DNA from: an uncultured Rickettsiales bacterium
GTDB lineage: Bacteria > Pseudomonadota > Alphaproteobacteria > Rickettsiales > UBA1997
Length of the DNA: 6,835 nucleotides
Direction of reading: 5' to 3'
Assembly (NCBI GenBank): GCA_937927795.1
Contig: CALBSF010000333.1
Span: forward strand, 1-6,835
Shown: piece by piece, positions 1 to 6,419 of the stretch
Numbering within the stretch: position 1 is the first letter of the stretch
How the letters are laid out: every line of letters begins with the position of its first letter
Translations under genes and position numbers: made by a program
Notes under the pieces: model-generated
The model's database searches: none
Told to the model about the DNA's origin: nothing
Seen by the model: the letters and a program-made list of their open reading frames with translations, nothing else

Positions 1-13
1 CATATTTAAGTTA

Positions 14-69
14 GATTTAAAGTTAATATAAATCATGGATTTTATCCATGATTTGCTTTAATTTAAATC
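14..69. terminator. Long imperfect hairpin after purB, possible terminator
   Basis: A perfect 11-bp stem (30-40 with 44-54, sequence AAATCATGGAT and its complement) closes a 3-nt TTT loop. The arms continue beyond a symmetric 3-nt internal loop with TTAA/TTAA (23-26 with 58-61) and GATTTAAA/TTTAAATC (14-21 with 62-69), leaving G22 as a bulge, for about 23 paired bases in total. It lies about 95 nt beyond the purB stop, where the minus-strand operon should end. Neither side carries a clean U-tract, so intrinsic termination is only a possibility. It could instead act as a 3' stabilising structure, a bidirectional terminator for a convergent gene outside the window, or a repeat element. The rest of 1-163 shows no supportable gene. 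Confidence 0.45.
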
Positions 70-163
70 GAACCGAATTGGTGAACTTTTACAGAGATGA
101 CAGTTTTTGAAATTAGTTTTAGCTTTTGGTTATAAAGTTAGCACCAGAGGTTATATAATTTAA

Positions 164-1480
164 TTAAGCTTTAAAAACTTGCTTAAAAATATAATCAATA
201 TGTTTGGTATGATAAGAAAAGTCAAAAATTTCTTCAAGTTTTTTTATACTTAATTTTTCGGTAACCGCAGCATCATTTTTTAATAATTCTAAAAAACTAT
301 TTGCTTGTCCGCTCCAAATTTTCATCGCATTAGTTTGAACAATTTTATAGGCATCTTCCCTAGAAATGCCTGCTTCATCAATTAAAGTTAAAAGCACTCT
401 TTGTGAAAAAACCAAGCCGCCTAAACGATCAAGATTTTTTTGCATATTTTCTGGATAAACACTTAAATTTTCAATTAATCCAGTTAAACGAAATAACGCG
501 AAATCAAGTGTTACTGTAGCATCCGGAGCAATCATTCTTTCAACTGAAGAATGAGAAATATCTCTTTCGTGCCATAATGCAACATTTTCTAAAGCGGGAT
601 TAACAAATCCTCTAACAATTCTGGCAAGGCCGGTTAAGTTTTCACTTAACACCGGATTGCGTTTGTGAGGCATTGCTGAAGAGCCTTTTTGCCCTTTAGA
701 GAAAAATTCTTCTGCTTCTAAAACTTCAGTTCTTTGCAAATGACGAATTTCAATAGCAAAATTTTCAATTGAAGATGCAATAACGCCTAAAGCGGCAAAA
801 AATGCAGCATGGCGATCTCTTGGAATTACTTGGCTGGAGATAGTTTCTTCTTGTAAATTTAATTTTGCAGCAACATATTTTTGCACAAAAGGATCAATAT
901 TAGCAAAAGTTCCAACCGCGCCAGATATGGCGCAAACGGCTATTTCTTTTTGAGCAACTTTTAATCTAGTTAAATTACGATCAAATTCTGCGTAAAATCT
1001 CGCTAATTTTAAACCAAAAGTAACGGGTTCTGCGTGAATTCCATGTGAGCGACCAACGCAAACCACATCCTTATATTCAAAAGCGCGCTTTTTTATTGCT
1101 GCTAAAAGTTTTTCTAAATCTAAAATTAATAAATCTGACGCTTGTTTTAATTGCACCGAAAGGCAAGTATCCAAAACATCAGAGCTAGTCATTCCATAAT
1201 GAACAAAGCGAGAATTTTCACCCGTAAGTTCAGCCAAATGAGTTAAAAAAGCAATTACATCATGCTTGGTAGTATTTTCAATTTCATCAATTCTATCAGC
1301 ATTAAATTTTCCACCAGCTTTATCAAAATTATCTCTAATTCTTTTTGCAGTTCCTTTTGGCGCAATATTAATTTCTTCCAAAGCTTCAAGAGCATGAATT
1401 TCAATATCAAACCAAATTTTATATTTATTATCTTGCGACCAAATATTGGTCATTTCTTTTCTTGAATAGCGTAAAATCAT
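164..1480 (-). CDS. purB: Adenylosuccinate lyase
   Basis: Cytosolic enzyme of purine synthesis. It cleaves SAICAR to AICAR plus fumarate, and adenylosuccinate to AMP plus fumarate. The 438 residues match the short B. subtilis-type PurB (about 430 aa). Visible motifs are TKHDV (71-75), GMTSSD (96-101), GRSHGIHAEP (143-152, holding the family's catalytic-site histidines), and the fumarase/aspartase-superfamily signature GSSAMPHKRNP (266-276) with the catalytic serine at 267 or 268. WHERDISHSS (303-312) is also typical. The ATG is preferred over Met10 because MILRYSR aligns with the usual MIERYSR-like N-terminus. It starts only 4 nt after the hslU stop and has no Shine-Dalgarno motif, so it is probably co-transcribed and reached by reinitiation. 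The gene is intact, with no missing key residue. Family assignment is near certain. Confidence 0.97.
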   Translation of the reverse strand: MILRYSRKEMTNIWSQDNKYKIWFDIEIHALEALEEINIAPKGTAKRIRDNFDKAGGKFNADRIDEIENTTKHDVIAFLTHLAELTGENSRFVHYGMTSSDVLDTCLSVQLKQASDLLILDLEKLLAAIKKRAFEYKDVVCVGRSHGIHAEPVTFGLKLARFYAEFDRNLTRLKVAQKEIAVCAISGAVGTFANIDPFVQKYVAAKLNLQEETISSQVIPRDRHAAFFAALGVIASSIENFAIEIRHLQRTEVLEAEEFFSKGQKGSSAMPHKRNPVLSENLTGLARIVRGFVNPALENVALWHERDISHSSVERMIAPDATVTLDFALFRLTGLIENLSVYPENMQKNLDRLGGLVFSQRVLLTLIDEAGISREDAYKIVQTNAMKIWSGQANSFLELLKNDAAVTEKLSIKKLEEIFDFSYHTKHIDYIFKQVFKA

Positions 1481-1484
1481 GTTT

Positions 1485-2834
1485 TTAAAGTATAAATTTT
1501 GATAAATCAGTTTTGCCTGATGCTAAGTCTCCTAAGTGAGCATCAACATATTTTTCGTCAATTTTTACAGTGGTGCCATTTTTAATTTCCGATGCTTCAA
1601 AACTTACTTCTTCTAAAATTTTTTCAATCATAGTATGAAGTCTTCGAGCGCCAATATTTTCAATTTCTCCATTGATGCGATGAGCAATTTTAGCAATTTG
1701 TTTTACGCCGCCCTCAGTAAAATTTAATTTTACATTTTCAACTGCAAGCAAAGCCACATATTGCTTGATTAAACTGGCTTCTGGCTCATTAAGAATTTTT
1801 ACCAAATCTTCTTCAGAAAGCGGTTTTAATTGCACGCGAATTGGAAAGCGACCTTGCAATTCAGGCAATAAATCTGCGGGTTTTGCCACATGAAAAGCGC
1901 CCGAAGCAATAAATAAAATATGGTCAGTTTTAACAATACCATATTTGGTATTGATGGTGGTTCCTTCAACTAAAGGAAGCAAGTCTCTTTGCACACCTTC
2001 TCTTGAAACATCGCCACCTTTTAAATTGGCTCTAGCACAGATTTTGTCAACTTCATCAATAAAAACAATTCCATCATTTTCTACTGATTTTAAAGCATTT
2101 TTAATAACTTTATCTTCATCAATTAATTTATTTGATTCTTCATCCATCAGCGATTTCATTGCATCTTCAACGGTCATTTTAGCTTTTTTAGTTTTTTCCC
2201 CGCCCATAGCTTTACCAAGCATTTCGCCAATATTAATCATGCCAACTTGACCACCGGGAATATCAAAACTAGAAGCAAAAGGAGAGCCGCTATCTAAAAC
2301 TTCAATTTCAACTTCGCGATCATTTAATTCACCTTTATCAAGCATTTGCGAAAATTTTTCTTTAGTTTCATCTAAAGCATTTTCTCCGACTAAAGCTTTT
2401 AAAATACGCTTTTTAGCGTGTTTTTCTGCTTTTTCTTGCACATCTTTTTTCATCTCGCTTTTAAGAGATTTTATTGCCACATCAATTAAGTCGCGAATAA
2501 TAGAATCAACATCGCGCCCCACATAACCAACTTCTGTAAATTTTGTAGCTTCAACTTTAATAAATGGCGCATTTGCAAGCTTAGCAAGGCGGCGTGCAAC
2601 TTCAGTTTTTCCAACGCCGGTTGGCCCAATCATTAAAATATTTTTTGGCATAATTTCTTCGCGCAGCGGAGATTCCACAAGCTTGCGGCGATAACGATTT
2701 CTAAGTGCAATAGCAACTGATTTTTTTGCATCATGCTGCCCAATAATATAACGATTTAATTCGTCAACAATTTGTTTTGGCGTTAAATTGTGAGAAGGAA
2801 TTTTATTTTCGATAGTTATTTTGTTTTTTGACAT
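1485..2834 (-). CDS. hslU: ATP-dependent protease ATPase subunit HslU
   Basis: AAA+ unfoldase (ClpY) that forms a hexameric ring, unfolds substrates and feeds them to the HslV peptidase in the cytosol. The 449 residues are full length (about 443 in E. coli). The order seen is: Walker A GPTGVGKT (70-77), pore loop GYVG (103-106), the variable I-domain (about 110-240), Walker B with FIDE (258-261), a sensor-1 region near SGAF (311-314), an arginine-finger candidate in QGRF (R329), sensor-2 GARRLH (395-400), and the C-terminal tail DLSKFIL (443-449) that in this family inserts into HslV. The intact tail suggests a working partner, yet hslV is not next to this gene, where it normally sits. There are 64 nt between the upstream small gene and the ATG, without a clear Shine-Dalgarno or sigma-32-type promoter. 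purB follows after 4 nt. Confidence 0.97.
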   Translation of the reverse strand: MSKNKITIENKIPSHNLTPKQIVDELNRYIIGQHDAKKSVAIALRNRYRRKLVESPLREEIMPKNILMIGPTGVGKTEVARRLAKLANAPFIKVEATKFTEVGYVGRDVDSIIRDLIDVAIKSLKSEMKKDVQEKAEKHAKKRILKALVGENALDETKEKFSQMLDKGELNDREVEIEVLDSGSPFASSFDIPGGQVGMINIGEMLGKAMGGEKTKKAKMTVEDAMKSLMDEESNKLIDEDKVIKNALKSVENDGIVFIDEVDKICARANLKGGDVSREGVQRDLLPLVEGTTINTKYGIVKTDHILFIASGAFHVAKPADLLPELQGRFPIRVQLKPLSEEDLVKILNEPEASLIKQYVALLAVENVKLNFTEGGVKQIAKIAHRINGEIENIGARRLHTMIEKILEEVSFEASEIKNGTTVKIDEKYVDAHLGDLASGKTDLSKFIL

Positions 2835-2898
2835 TTTTTAAAATAAAAAAATTCTTTGATGAAAAGCTGATTTTACTGCGACTGATAAAAAATTCTAC

Positions 2899-3030
2899 TT
2901 AATTTTTTGGATTATCTTTATTGGTTTTTGAAGGCTTCGCATCTCTTGAATTTAAGCTGGCAGAATTAAGAAATATCATAAATAAAATTATTACCAAGCT
3001 AGTTAAAAAAATAGCTAAAAATAATTTCAT
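2899..3030 (-). CDS. 43-aa single-helix membrane peptide, unknown function
   Basis: An unrecognised small gene of 43 codons, beginning MKLFLAIF and ending NPKN before TAA. Residues 3-21 are an uninterrupted hydrophobic segment (L, F, I, V, A, M), followed by a polar, lysine-rich tail of about 20 residues. This suggests a single transmembrane anchor with a soluble tail. A cleaved signal peptide at about Ala24 is an alternative; there is no cysteine, so it is not a lipoprotein. Its ATG overlaps the engB stop as ATGA. AGAGG stands 4 nt before the ATG, one of the few Shine-Dalgarno-like sites here, although it also encodes the end of EngB. The coupling, the clean hydrophobic pattern and the fit between engB and hslU support a real gene. 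NqrM-type small proteins were considered, but the cysteines are missing. Function is unknown. Confidence 0.6.
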   Translation of the reverse strand: MKLFLAIFLTSLVIILFMIFLNSASLNSRDAKPSKTNKDNPKN

Positions 3031-3638
3031 AAAGCCTCTAAAATTTCATCTTGCAGCTCATTGATTCCATAACCTTTTGCCGCACTTGTAGCAATAATTT
3101 TATCATAAATTGCTGGCCATTTTTTGGCGCGAGTTTCAATGTCATTTTTAACATTTTCTAATTCTTCTTTGCTTAATTTATCAATTTTTGTAAGCACAAT
3201 TTGAAAAGAAACCGCTAGAGCATTTAAAATATTTATCATGTCTATATCAGCTTCTTTCAAACCTTTAATTGGATCAATAAGTAAAAAAACCCTCTTTAAA
3301 TTTGCTCTTTTACTCAAATATTCAATTGCAACTTTTTGCCAATGTTCAATATTTTTTTTATCAGCCTTAGCAAAGCCATAACCAGGCATATCAACCGCAA
3401 TAAAAACTTCTGCAACTTTGAAAAAATTTAATTGCTGCGTTCTTCCGGGAGTTGAAGAAACAATGGCAACTTTTTGTTTTAAAACCGCATTAACCAAACT
3501 TGATTTTCCAACATTAGAAGCCCCCGCAAAAGCAATTTCTGCATAATGATGACTAGGAGCCTGAGCAAAATCATGCACTCCAAGCATGAAAACAGCTGGC
3601 TGATTAAAAACTTTTTTTGCTTCGAGATTTTTTTTCAT
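3027..3638 (-). CDS. engB: Ribosome biogenesis GTPase EngB/YihA/YsxC
   Basis: TRAFAC-class GTPase required for assembly of the large ribosomal subunit and usually essential. At 203 aa it has normal length. All G motifs are present: G1 GASNVGKS (39-46), G2 within STPGRTQ (62-68), G3 DMPGYG (83-88), G4 TKID (150-153) and G5 TSA (184-186). The start codon overlaps the stop of the upstream toxin gene in ATGA, and the stop overlaps the next small gene in the same way, so both junctions are consistent with translational coupling. There is no Shine-Dalgarno motif before the ATG (the upstream bases are TTTAAAAA). This means expression may depend on transcription and translation through the toxin-antitoxin pair, which is unusual for an essential gene. 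Product identity is near certain; dependence on the toxin operon is inference. Confidence 0.97.
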   Translation of the reverse strand: MKKNLEAKKVFNQPAVFMLGVHDFAQAPSHHYAEIAFAGASNVGKSSLVNAVLKQKVAIVSSTPGRTQQLNFFKVAEVFIAVDMPGYGFAKADKKNIEHWQKVAIEYLSKRANLKRVFLLIDPIKGLKEADIDMINILNALAVSFQIVLTKIDKLSKEELENVKNDIETRAKKWPAIYDKIIATSAAKGYGINELQDEILEAL

Positions 3639-3907
3639 TTTTTAAATAAATCACAGTGAGTTCCGGTTCTTTCAAGAATCACTTCATTTTCTAGGTTGCG
3701 ATAAATTAAAACCCAATCTGGCTCTAAATGACAATCTCTGCAGCCAACAAAGTTTCCTATTAATTTGTGATCCTTATACTTTAAAGGCAAATCTTCATTT
3801 TTAACCAGATAATCTATTACTTTTTCTAGTTTTTCAGGGTTTTTTCCTCTTTTTAGCATTAGTTTTAAGTCTTTTTTAAAACCAGAGGAAAGCTTAATTT
3901 TTCTCAT
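3635..3907 (-). CDS. YafQ-family mRNA interferase toxin
   Basis: A RelE-superfamily toxin of the YafQ branch, a ribosome-dependent endoribonuclease that cuts mRNA in the A site. The 90 residues align well with E. coli YafQ from memory: KYKDHKLIG (43-51), CRDCHLEPDWVLIY (56-69) and ERTGTHCDLF (79-88). The residues corresponding to the YafQ active site (H50, H63, D67, W68, H87, F91) are all kept, as H47, H60, D64, W65, H84 and F88, so the toxin looks catalytically intact. It lies downstream of its antitoxin with a 14-nt overlap, the standard order for this family, and shares ATGA with engB. The assignment rests on motif recognition; activity is untested. Base composition resembles its neighbours. 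Confidence 0.92.
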   Translation of the reverse strand: MRKIKLSSGFKKDLKLMLKRGKNPEKLEKVIDYLVKNEDLPLKYKDHKLIGNFVGCRDCHLEPDWVLIYRNLENEVILERTGTHCDLFKK

Positions 3908-4190
3908 TTAATTTTTTTGTGGGTTTTTTTGTAGGTTTTTTATTAGAAAGCAAGTAATTCATTGCGCTTTTGGTGTCGCAAAATGATTTTAATTTCGATT
4001 GATTTTTGATTGATTTTTTTATAGCGGCGATGGTTTTGTCATTTAATTCTCTTCCTTCCCCAATTTTTTCAGTAATTGCCTCAATTACAAAGTCTTTAAT
4101 ACTAAGATCATTCAAAGCTGCTTGAATCTTAATTACTTTATGAATTTCTAGCGGCAAGTCTACTGTCAGTCTAGCAAGATTGTGTTCCAT
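3894..4190 (-). CDS. Ribbon-helix-helix antitoxin, partner of the YafQ-type toxin
   Basis: A 98-aa protein whose N-terminus fits a ribbon-helix-helix DNA-binding fold: beta strand ARLTVDLP (6-13), helix about 14-28, and helix about 31-43 (IKDFVIEAITEKI). Such proteins dimerise and bind operators at their own promoter, while the C-terminal half wraps and neutralises the toxin. The C-terminal part has a charged helix (about 50-66) and ends in a lysine-rich tail with a duplicated KKPT unit (84-91), encoded by a 12-bp tandem repeat. It precedes the toxin and overlaps its start by 14 nt, so a coupled antitoxin-toxin operon is clear. It is not confidently classed as DinJ, RelB or ParD from sequence alone. 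No Shine-Dalgarno is visible, and the start codon lies inside a small inverted repeat that may be the operator. Confidence 0.85.
   Translation of the reverse strand: MEHNLARLTVDLPLEIHKVIKIQAALNDLSIKDFVIEAITEKIGEGRELNDKTIAAIKKSIKNQSKLKSFCDTKSAMNYLLSNKKPTKKPTKKLNEKN
3912..3935. repeat. Two 12-bp tandem units at the antitoxin 3' end
   Basis: Plus-strand units TTTTTTTGTGGG (3912-3923) and TTTTTTTGTAGG (3924-3935) differ at one base and are followed by six more T. On the coding strand these are A7 tracts encoding the repeated lysine-rich KKPT-like tail of the antitoxin. The repeat probably arose by duplication. Such runs are prone to polymerase slippage, and they sit just upstream of the antitoxin stop and toxin start. 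Confidence 0.8.
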
Positions 4191-4224
4191 AGTTTATGGT
4201 ATAAATAAGTAAATGTGTAAATGT
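4187..4224. promoter_or_regulatory. Candidate operator of the toxin-antitoxin operon
   Basis: Two features lie in the 49-nt gap before the antitoxin. The first is a 5-bp inverted repeat CCATA-GTT-TATGG (4187-4199) that overlaps the ATG. The second is a perfect tandem duplication of GTAAATGT (4209-4216 and 4217-4224). Ribbon-helix-helix antitoxins bind short repeated or palindromic sites over their own promoter, so either could be the operator. TATA-rich bases between them (about 4199-4208) could be a -10 element on the minus strand, but no convincing -35 was found. Function is inferred from position and symmetry. Confidence 0.4.
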
Positions 4225-4239
4225 GGGTTTTATTATTAC

Positions 4240-5130
4240 TTAAAGTAAGTTAATACACAACTTTTTTTCCATAAACTCAATCATCAACTTAGCAACATCA
4301 ACCCCTGTTGCGCTTTCAATTCCTTCTAATCCGGGAGATGAGTTTATTTCAAGAATTTTTGGACCAGAGCCCGATCTTACAATGTCAACGCCTGCAACAT
4401 CAAGCCCAATTAATTTTGCTGCTTTAATTGCAAGCTGTCTTTCTTCTTCGGTGATAATAATTTCTTTAGCGGTAGCGCCTAAATGAATATTGGCGCGAAA
4501 TTCGCCTTCTTGAGCTAGCCTTTCCATTGAGGCAACAACTTTATCGCCAATCACAAAACAGCGAATGTCCTGACCTTTTGATTCTTTGATGTAATGTTGC
4601 ACTAAAATATCAGCTTTTAAGCTTCTAAAAGCATCAATTACGCTTTCCGCGGCCTTATTGGTTTCAGCAAGCATCACGCCAACACCCTTAGTTCCTTCAA
4701 GTAATTTAACCACTAATGGCGCACTTCCAACCAATTTAATTAAATCTTTAGTTTCATAAGATGAATTAGCAAAGCTTGTGGTTGGAACATTAAGGCCGTG
4801 CTGCGATAAAATTTGCAAGGTATGTAATTTATCTCTTGATTTAGTAATCGCCTCAGAGCCATTCAAACACTTGATTGCAAGCACTTCAAATTGCCTGATA
4901 ATAACGCTGGCATAAAATGTAATTGCTGGTTTAATTCTAGGAATTACATAATCAATTTTTTCAATTCTTTTGCCTTCATCATAAAAAATTTCTGGAGTTT
5001 TTGAATCAACTTTAATGTAGCATTCTCCAACATTTACAAACTCAATATCATGTCCAAGTTTTTTTGCAGCCTCAACAATTCTTCTGTTAGAATATAAATT
5101 TGGATTTGAGGCTAAAAGTAATATTTTCAT
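4240..5130 (-). CDS. rimK: Ribosomal protein S6 glutamate ligase RimK
   Basis: An ATP-grasp ligase that adds glutamate residues to the C-terminus of ribosomal protein S6; the E. coli enzyme also makes poly-alpha-glutamate. The 296 residues match E. coli RimK (300 aa) along most of the length. The N-terminal preATP domain covers about 1-95. ATP-binding features include SRDKL (98-102) and PLVVKLLEGTKGVGV (138-152) with Lys142. Metal-binding candidates are D249 in AGVDI and E261/N263 in EINSSPG (261-267), followed by LEGIE. The start overlaps the rimB stop (ATGA), with a weak AGAGA ahead of it. The pairing with RimB supports a role in S6 tail modification rather than another ATP-grasp function. 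It ends 49 nt before the antitoxin gene, with no obvious terminator between. Confidence 0.93.
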   Translation of the reverse strand: MKILLLASNPNLYSNRRIVEAAKKLGHDIEFVNVGECYIKVDSKTPEIFYDEGKRIEKIDYVIPRIKPAITFYASVIIRQFEVLAIKCLNGSEAITKSRDKLHTLQILSQHGLNVPTTSFANSSYETKDLIKLVGSAPLVVKLLEGTKGVGVMLAETNKAAESVIDAFRSLKADILVQHYIKESKGQDIRCFVIGDKVVASMERLAQEGEFRANIHLGATAKEIIITEEERQLAIKAAKLIGLDVAGVDIVRSGSGPKILEINSSPGLEGIESATGVDVAKLMIEFMEKKLCINLL

Positions 5131-5633
5131 AATTCTCTAGGGTCTAAACACGGTTTTACTTGGCGATAAAGTTTTAAAATTTTACTTTTTTTCATTTTAC
5201 CTTGCATGAAGGCTTTTGAAGGATCAACTAACATTTTTGCTTGTTTGATAGCGTCGCGTCCAAGTAACATACGAAATGTCATAGAGTCTCTATTAGTAAG
5301 AGTCAACTCTATTCTTATTTTATTTTTGCCAATCACTAAGTCAGACTTCACCACTAATCTCTTCTCTTTTTTGCCACTAGAGTCAGAAACCATGCGGTGC
5401 TCGATCACTCTGGCGATGCAAGATCTGGCAAGTTTTTTATTCTTTTGTAAAGGATGGATGTCGAATTTTACATATTCCACATCTTCAATATAAAAACTTT
5501 CAATATTAAAAGCGTGAAGAGCGGAAGTTTTTGCTCCAGTATCAATCTTTCCTTTAATCGCAGGAAGACCAATACAGTCAAGGTTAAACCACTCTTTCCA
5601 ACCTATAGTTTTTGATGATTTTTGCTTAATCAT
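5127..5633 (-). CDS. rimB: RimK-associated retropepsin-like protease (RimB, DUF785/COG4067)
   Basis: A 168-aa protein of the family annotated as 'ATP-dependent zinc protease' (DUF785) that is commonly encoded beside rimK. In the Pseudomonas Rim system, RimB is described as a protease removing or trimming the glutamate tail that RimK adds to S6. The key motif is an aspartic-protease-like DTGAKTSALHA (31-41) with Asp31 as probable catalytic residue. A second conserved motif, MLLGRDAI (122-129), is the expected flap/second-half element of retropepsin-like folds. It has no signal peptide, so it is cytosolic. It overlaps kdsB by 8 nt and rimK by 4 nt, indicating one operon. No third partner (RimA) is visible. 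Family assignment is strong; the substrate follows from the association with RimK. Confidence 0.88.
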   Translation of the reverse strand: MIKQKSSKTIGWKEWFNLDCIGLPAIKGKIDTGAKTSALHAFNIESFYIEDVEYVKFDIHPLQKNKKLARSCIARVIEHRMVSDSSGKKEKRLVVKSDLVIGKNKIRIELTLTNRDSMTFRMLLGRDAIKQAKMLVDPSKAFMQGKMKKSKILKLYRQVKPCLDPREL

Positions 5634-6369
5634 TTTTTATGATATTTGTGATAATTTCCAAATCTTCTTTAGTGTCAACCGAAAGAGGATGGGCATCGAC
5701 AATTTTTACAGCAATTTTCATATTATTTTCAAGCGCCCTTAATTGTTCAAGGCTTTCGCGTTTTTCAAGAGGTGAGGGCGCTAATTTAACAAATTTTTCT
5801 AAGGCAGATTTTTTATAAGCATATATCCCAATATGATGATAATAATCAGCAGAATTTTCTTTTGAATAAGGAATTGCAGACCTAGAAAAATAGAGGGCCA
5901 AGCCTATATTTTCTTTTTGAAAAGCGATGGCAATTTTTACCACATTTGGATTGGTTATTTCTGATGTTTTGGTGATTTTTGAGGCCACAGTTGCAATGTC
6001 GCTATCGCTTTGTAATAAGGCGCTAGCAGCATCTTTAATAACCGCTGGATCAATATTTGGTAAATCACCTTGTAAATTAACGATCACATCGAAATCTTGA
6101 TTTTCTAAGCCTTTTAACGCCGCATAAATTCTATCAGTTCCAGATGGTAAATTTGGATCAGTAATAATAAATTTTGCACCAATTTTTCTAGCTTCATCTG
6201 CAATTTCTTGTCCATCACAAGCAATAACAATGTCGCCAAGACCAGCTTTTTTAGCTTGTTCATAGACTCTGTGAATCATAGTTTTGCCACAAATATCTGC
6301 CAAAGGTTTGTTTGGAAGCCTTGTTGAGGCAAGTCTGACCGGAATTATAGTGAGAATTTTATTTTGCAT
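5626..6369 (-). CDS. kdsB: 3-deoxy-manno-octulosonate cytidylyltransferase (CMP-Kdo synthetase)
   Basis: Activates Kdo with CTP to give CMP-Kdo and pyrophosphate, the donor for the inner core of lipopolysaccharide; it acts in the cytosol. The 247 residues match the family (about 248 in E. coli). Motifs in order: the nucleotide-binding start PVRLASTRLPNKPL (10-23), SGTDR (76-80), NLQGDLP (98-104) with metal-binding Asp102, HHIGIYAY (178-185), ESLEQLRAL (205-213) and VDTKEDL (231-237) with a second metal aspartate at 232. QGDLP in place of the enterobacterial QGDEP is, as I recall, common in alphaproteobacteria. It is first in the presumed kdsB-rimB-rimK operon, with a promoter candidate at 6412-6439. 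No Shine-Dalgarno precedes the ATG; the upstream bases are A/T only. Confidence 0.96.
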   Translation of the reverse strand: MQNKILTIIPVRLASTRLPNKPLADICGKTMIHRVYEQAKKAGLGDIVIACDGQEIADEARKIGAKFIITDPNLPSGTDRIYAALKGLENQDFDVIVNLQGDLPNIDPAVIKDAASALLQSDSDIATVASKITKTSEITNPNVVKIAIAFQKENIGLALYFSRSAIPYSKENSADYYHHIGIYAYKKSALEKFVKLAPSPLEKRESLEQLRALENNMKIAVKIVDAHPLSVDTKEDLEIITNIIKND

Positions 6370-6393
6370 TTTTTATTAAAAAAATAACTACAA

Positions 6394-6419
6394 GTGATAA
6401 GCTGAGCCAACATTATCAC
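6394..6419. promoter_or_regulatory. Inverted repeat at the kdsB promoter and start of the leader
   Basis: GTGATAA (6394-6400) and TTATCAC (6413-6419) form a perfect 7-bp inverted repeat with a 12-nt spacer. One arm covers the proposed -10 element of kdsB, and the other covers the expected early transcribed region. The position suits a repressor site. A hairpin in RNA is unlikely, as one arm would lie upstream of the transcription start. No known regulator is recognised from the sequence. Confidence 0.3.

Noticed and set aside
97..135. 12-residue open frame starting ATGACAGTT
   Set aside because: Too short, with no ribosome binding site or recognisable context.
1262..1465. 67-codon plus-strand open frame
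   Set aside because: It lies wholly antisense within purB, is rich in F, I, N and S as expected for the reverse of AT-rich coding DNA, and matches no family I know.
1945..2250. 101-codon plus-strand open frame
   Set aside because: It is antisense to the HslU AAA+ core, whose motifs are continuous; low-complexity serine-rich translation indicates a shadow frame.
2846..2896. Repeated AAAAAATTCT at 2846-2855 and 2887-2896 before hslU
   Set aside because: Low-complexity 10-mers in AT-rich spacer DNA are expected by chance and show no promoter arrangement.
5206..5493. 95-codon plus-strand open frame
   Set aside because: It is antisense to rimB, which has clear family motifs across the same stretch.
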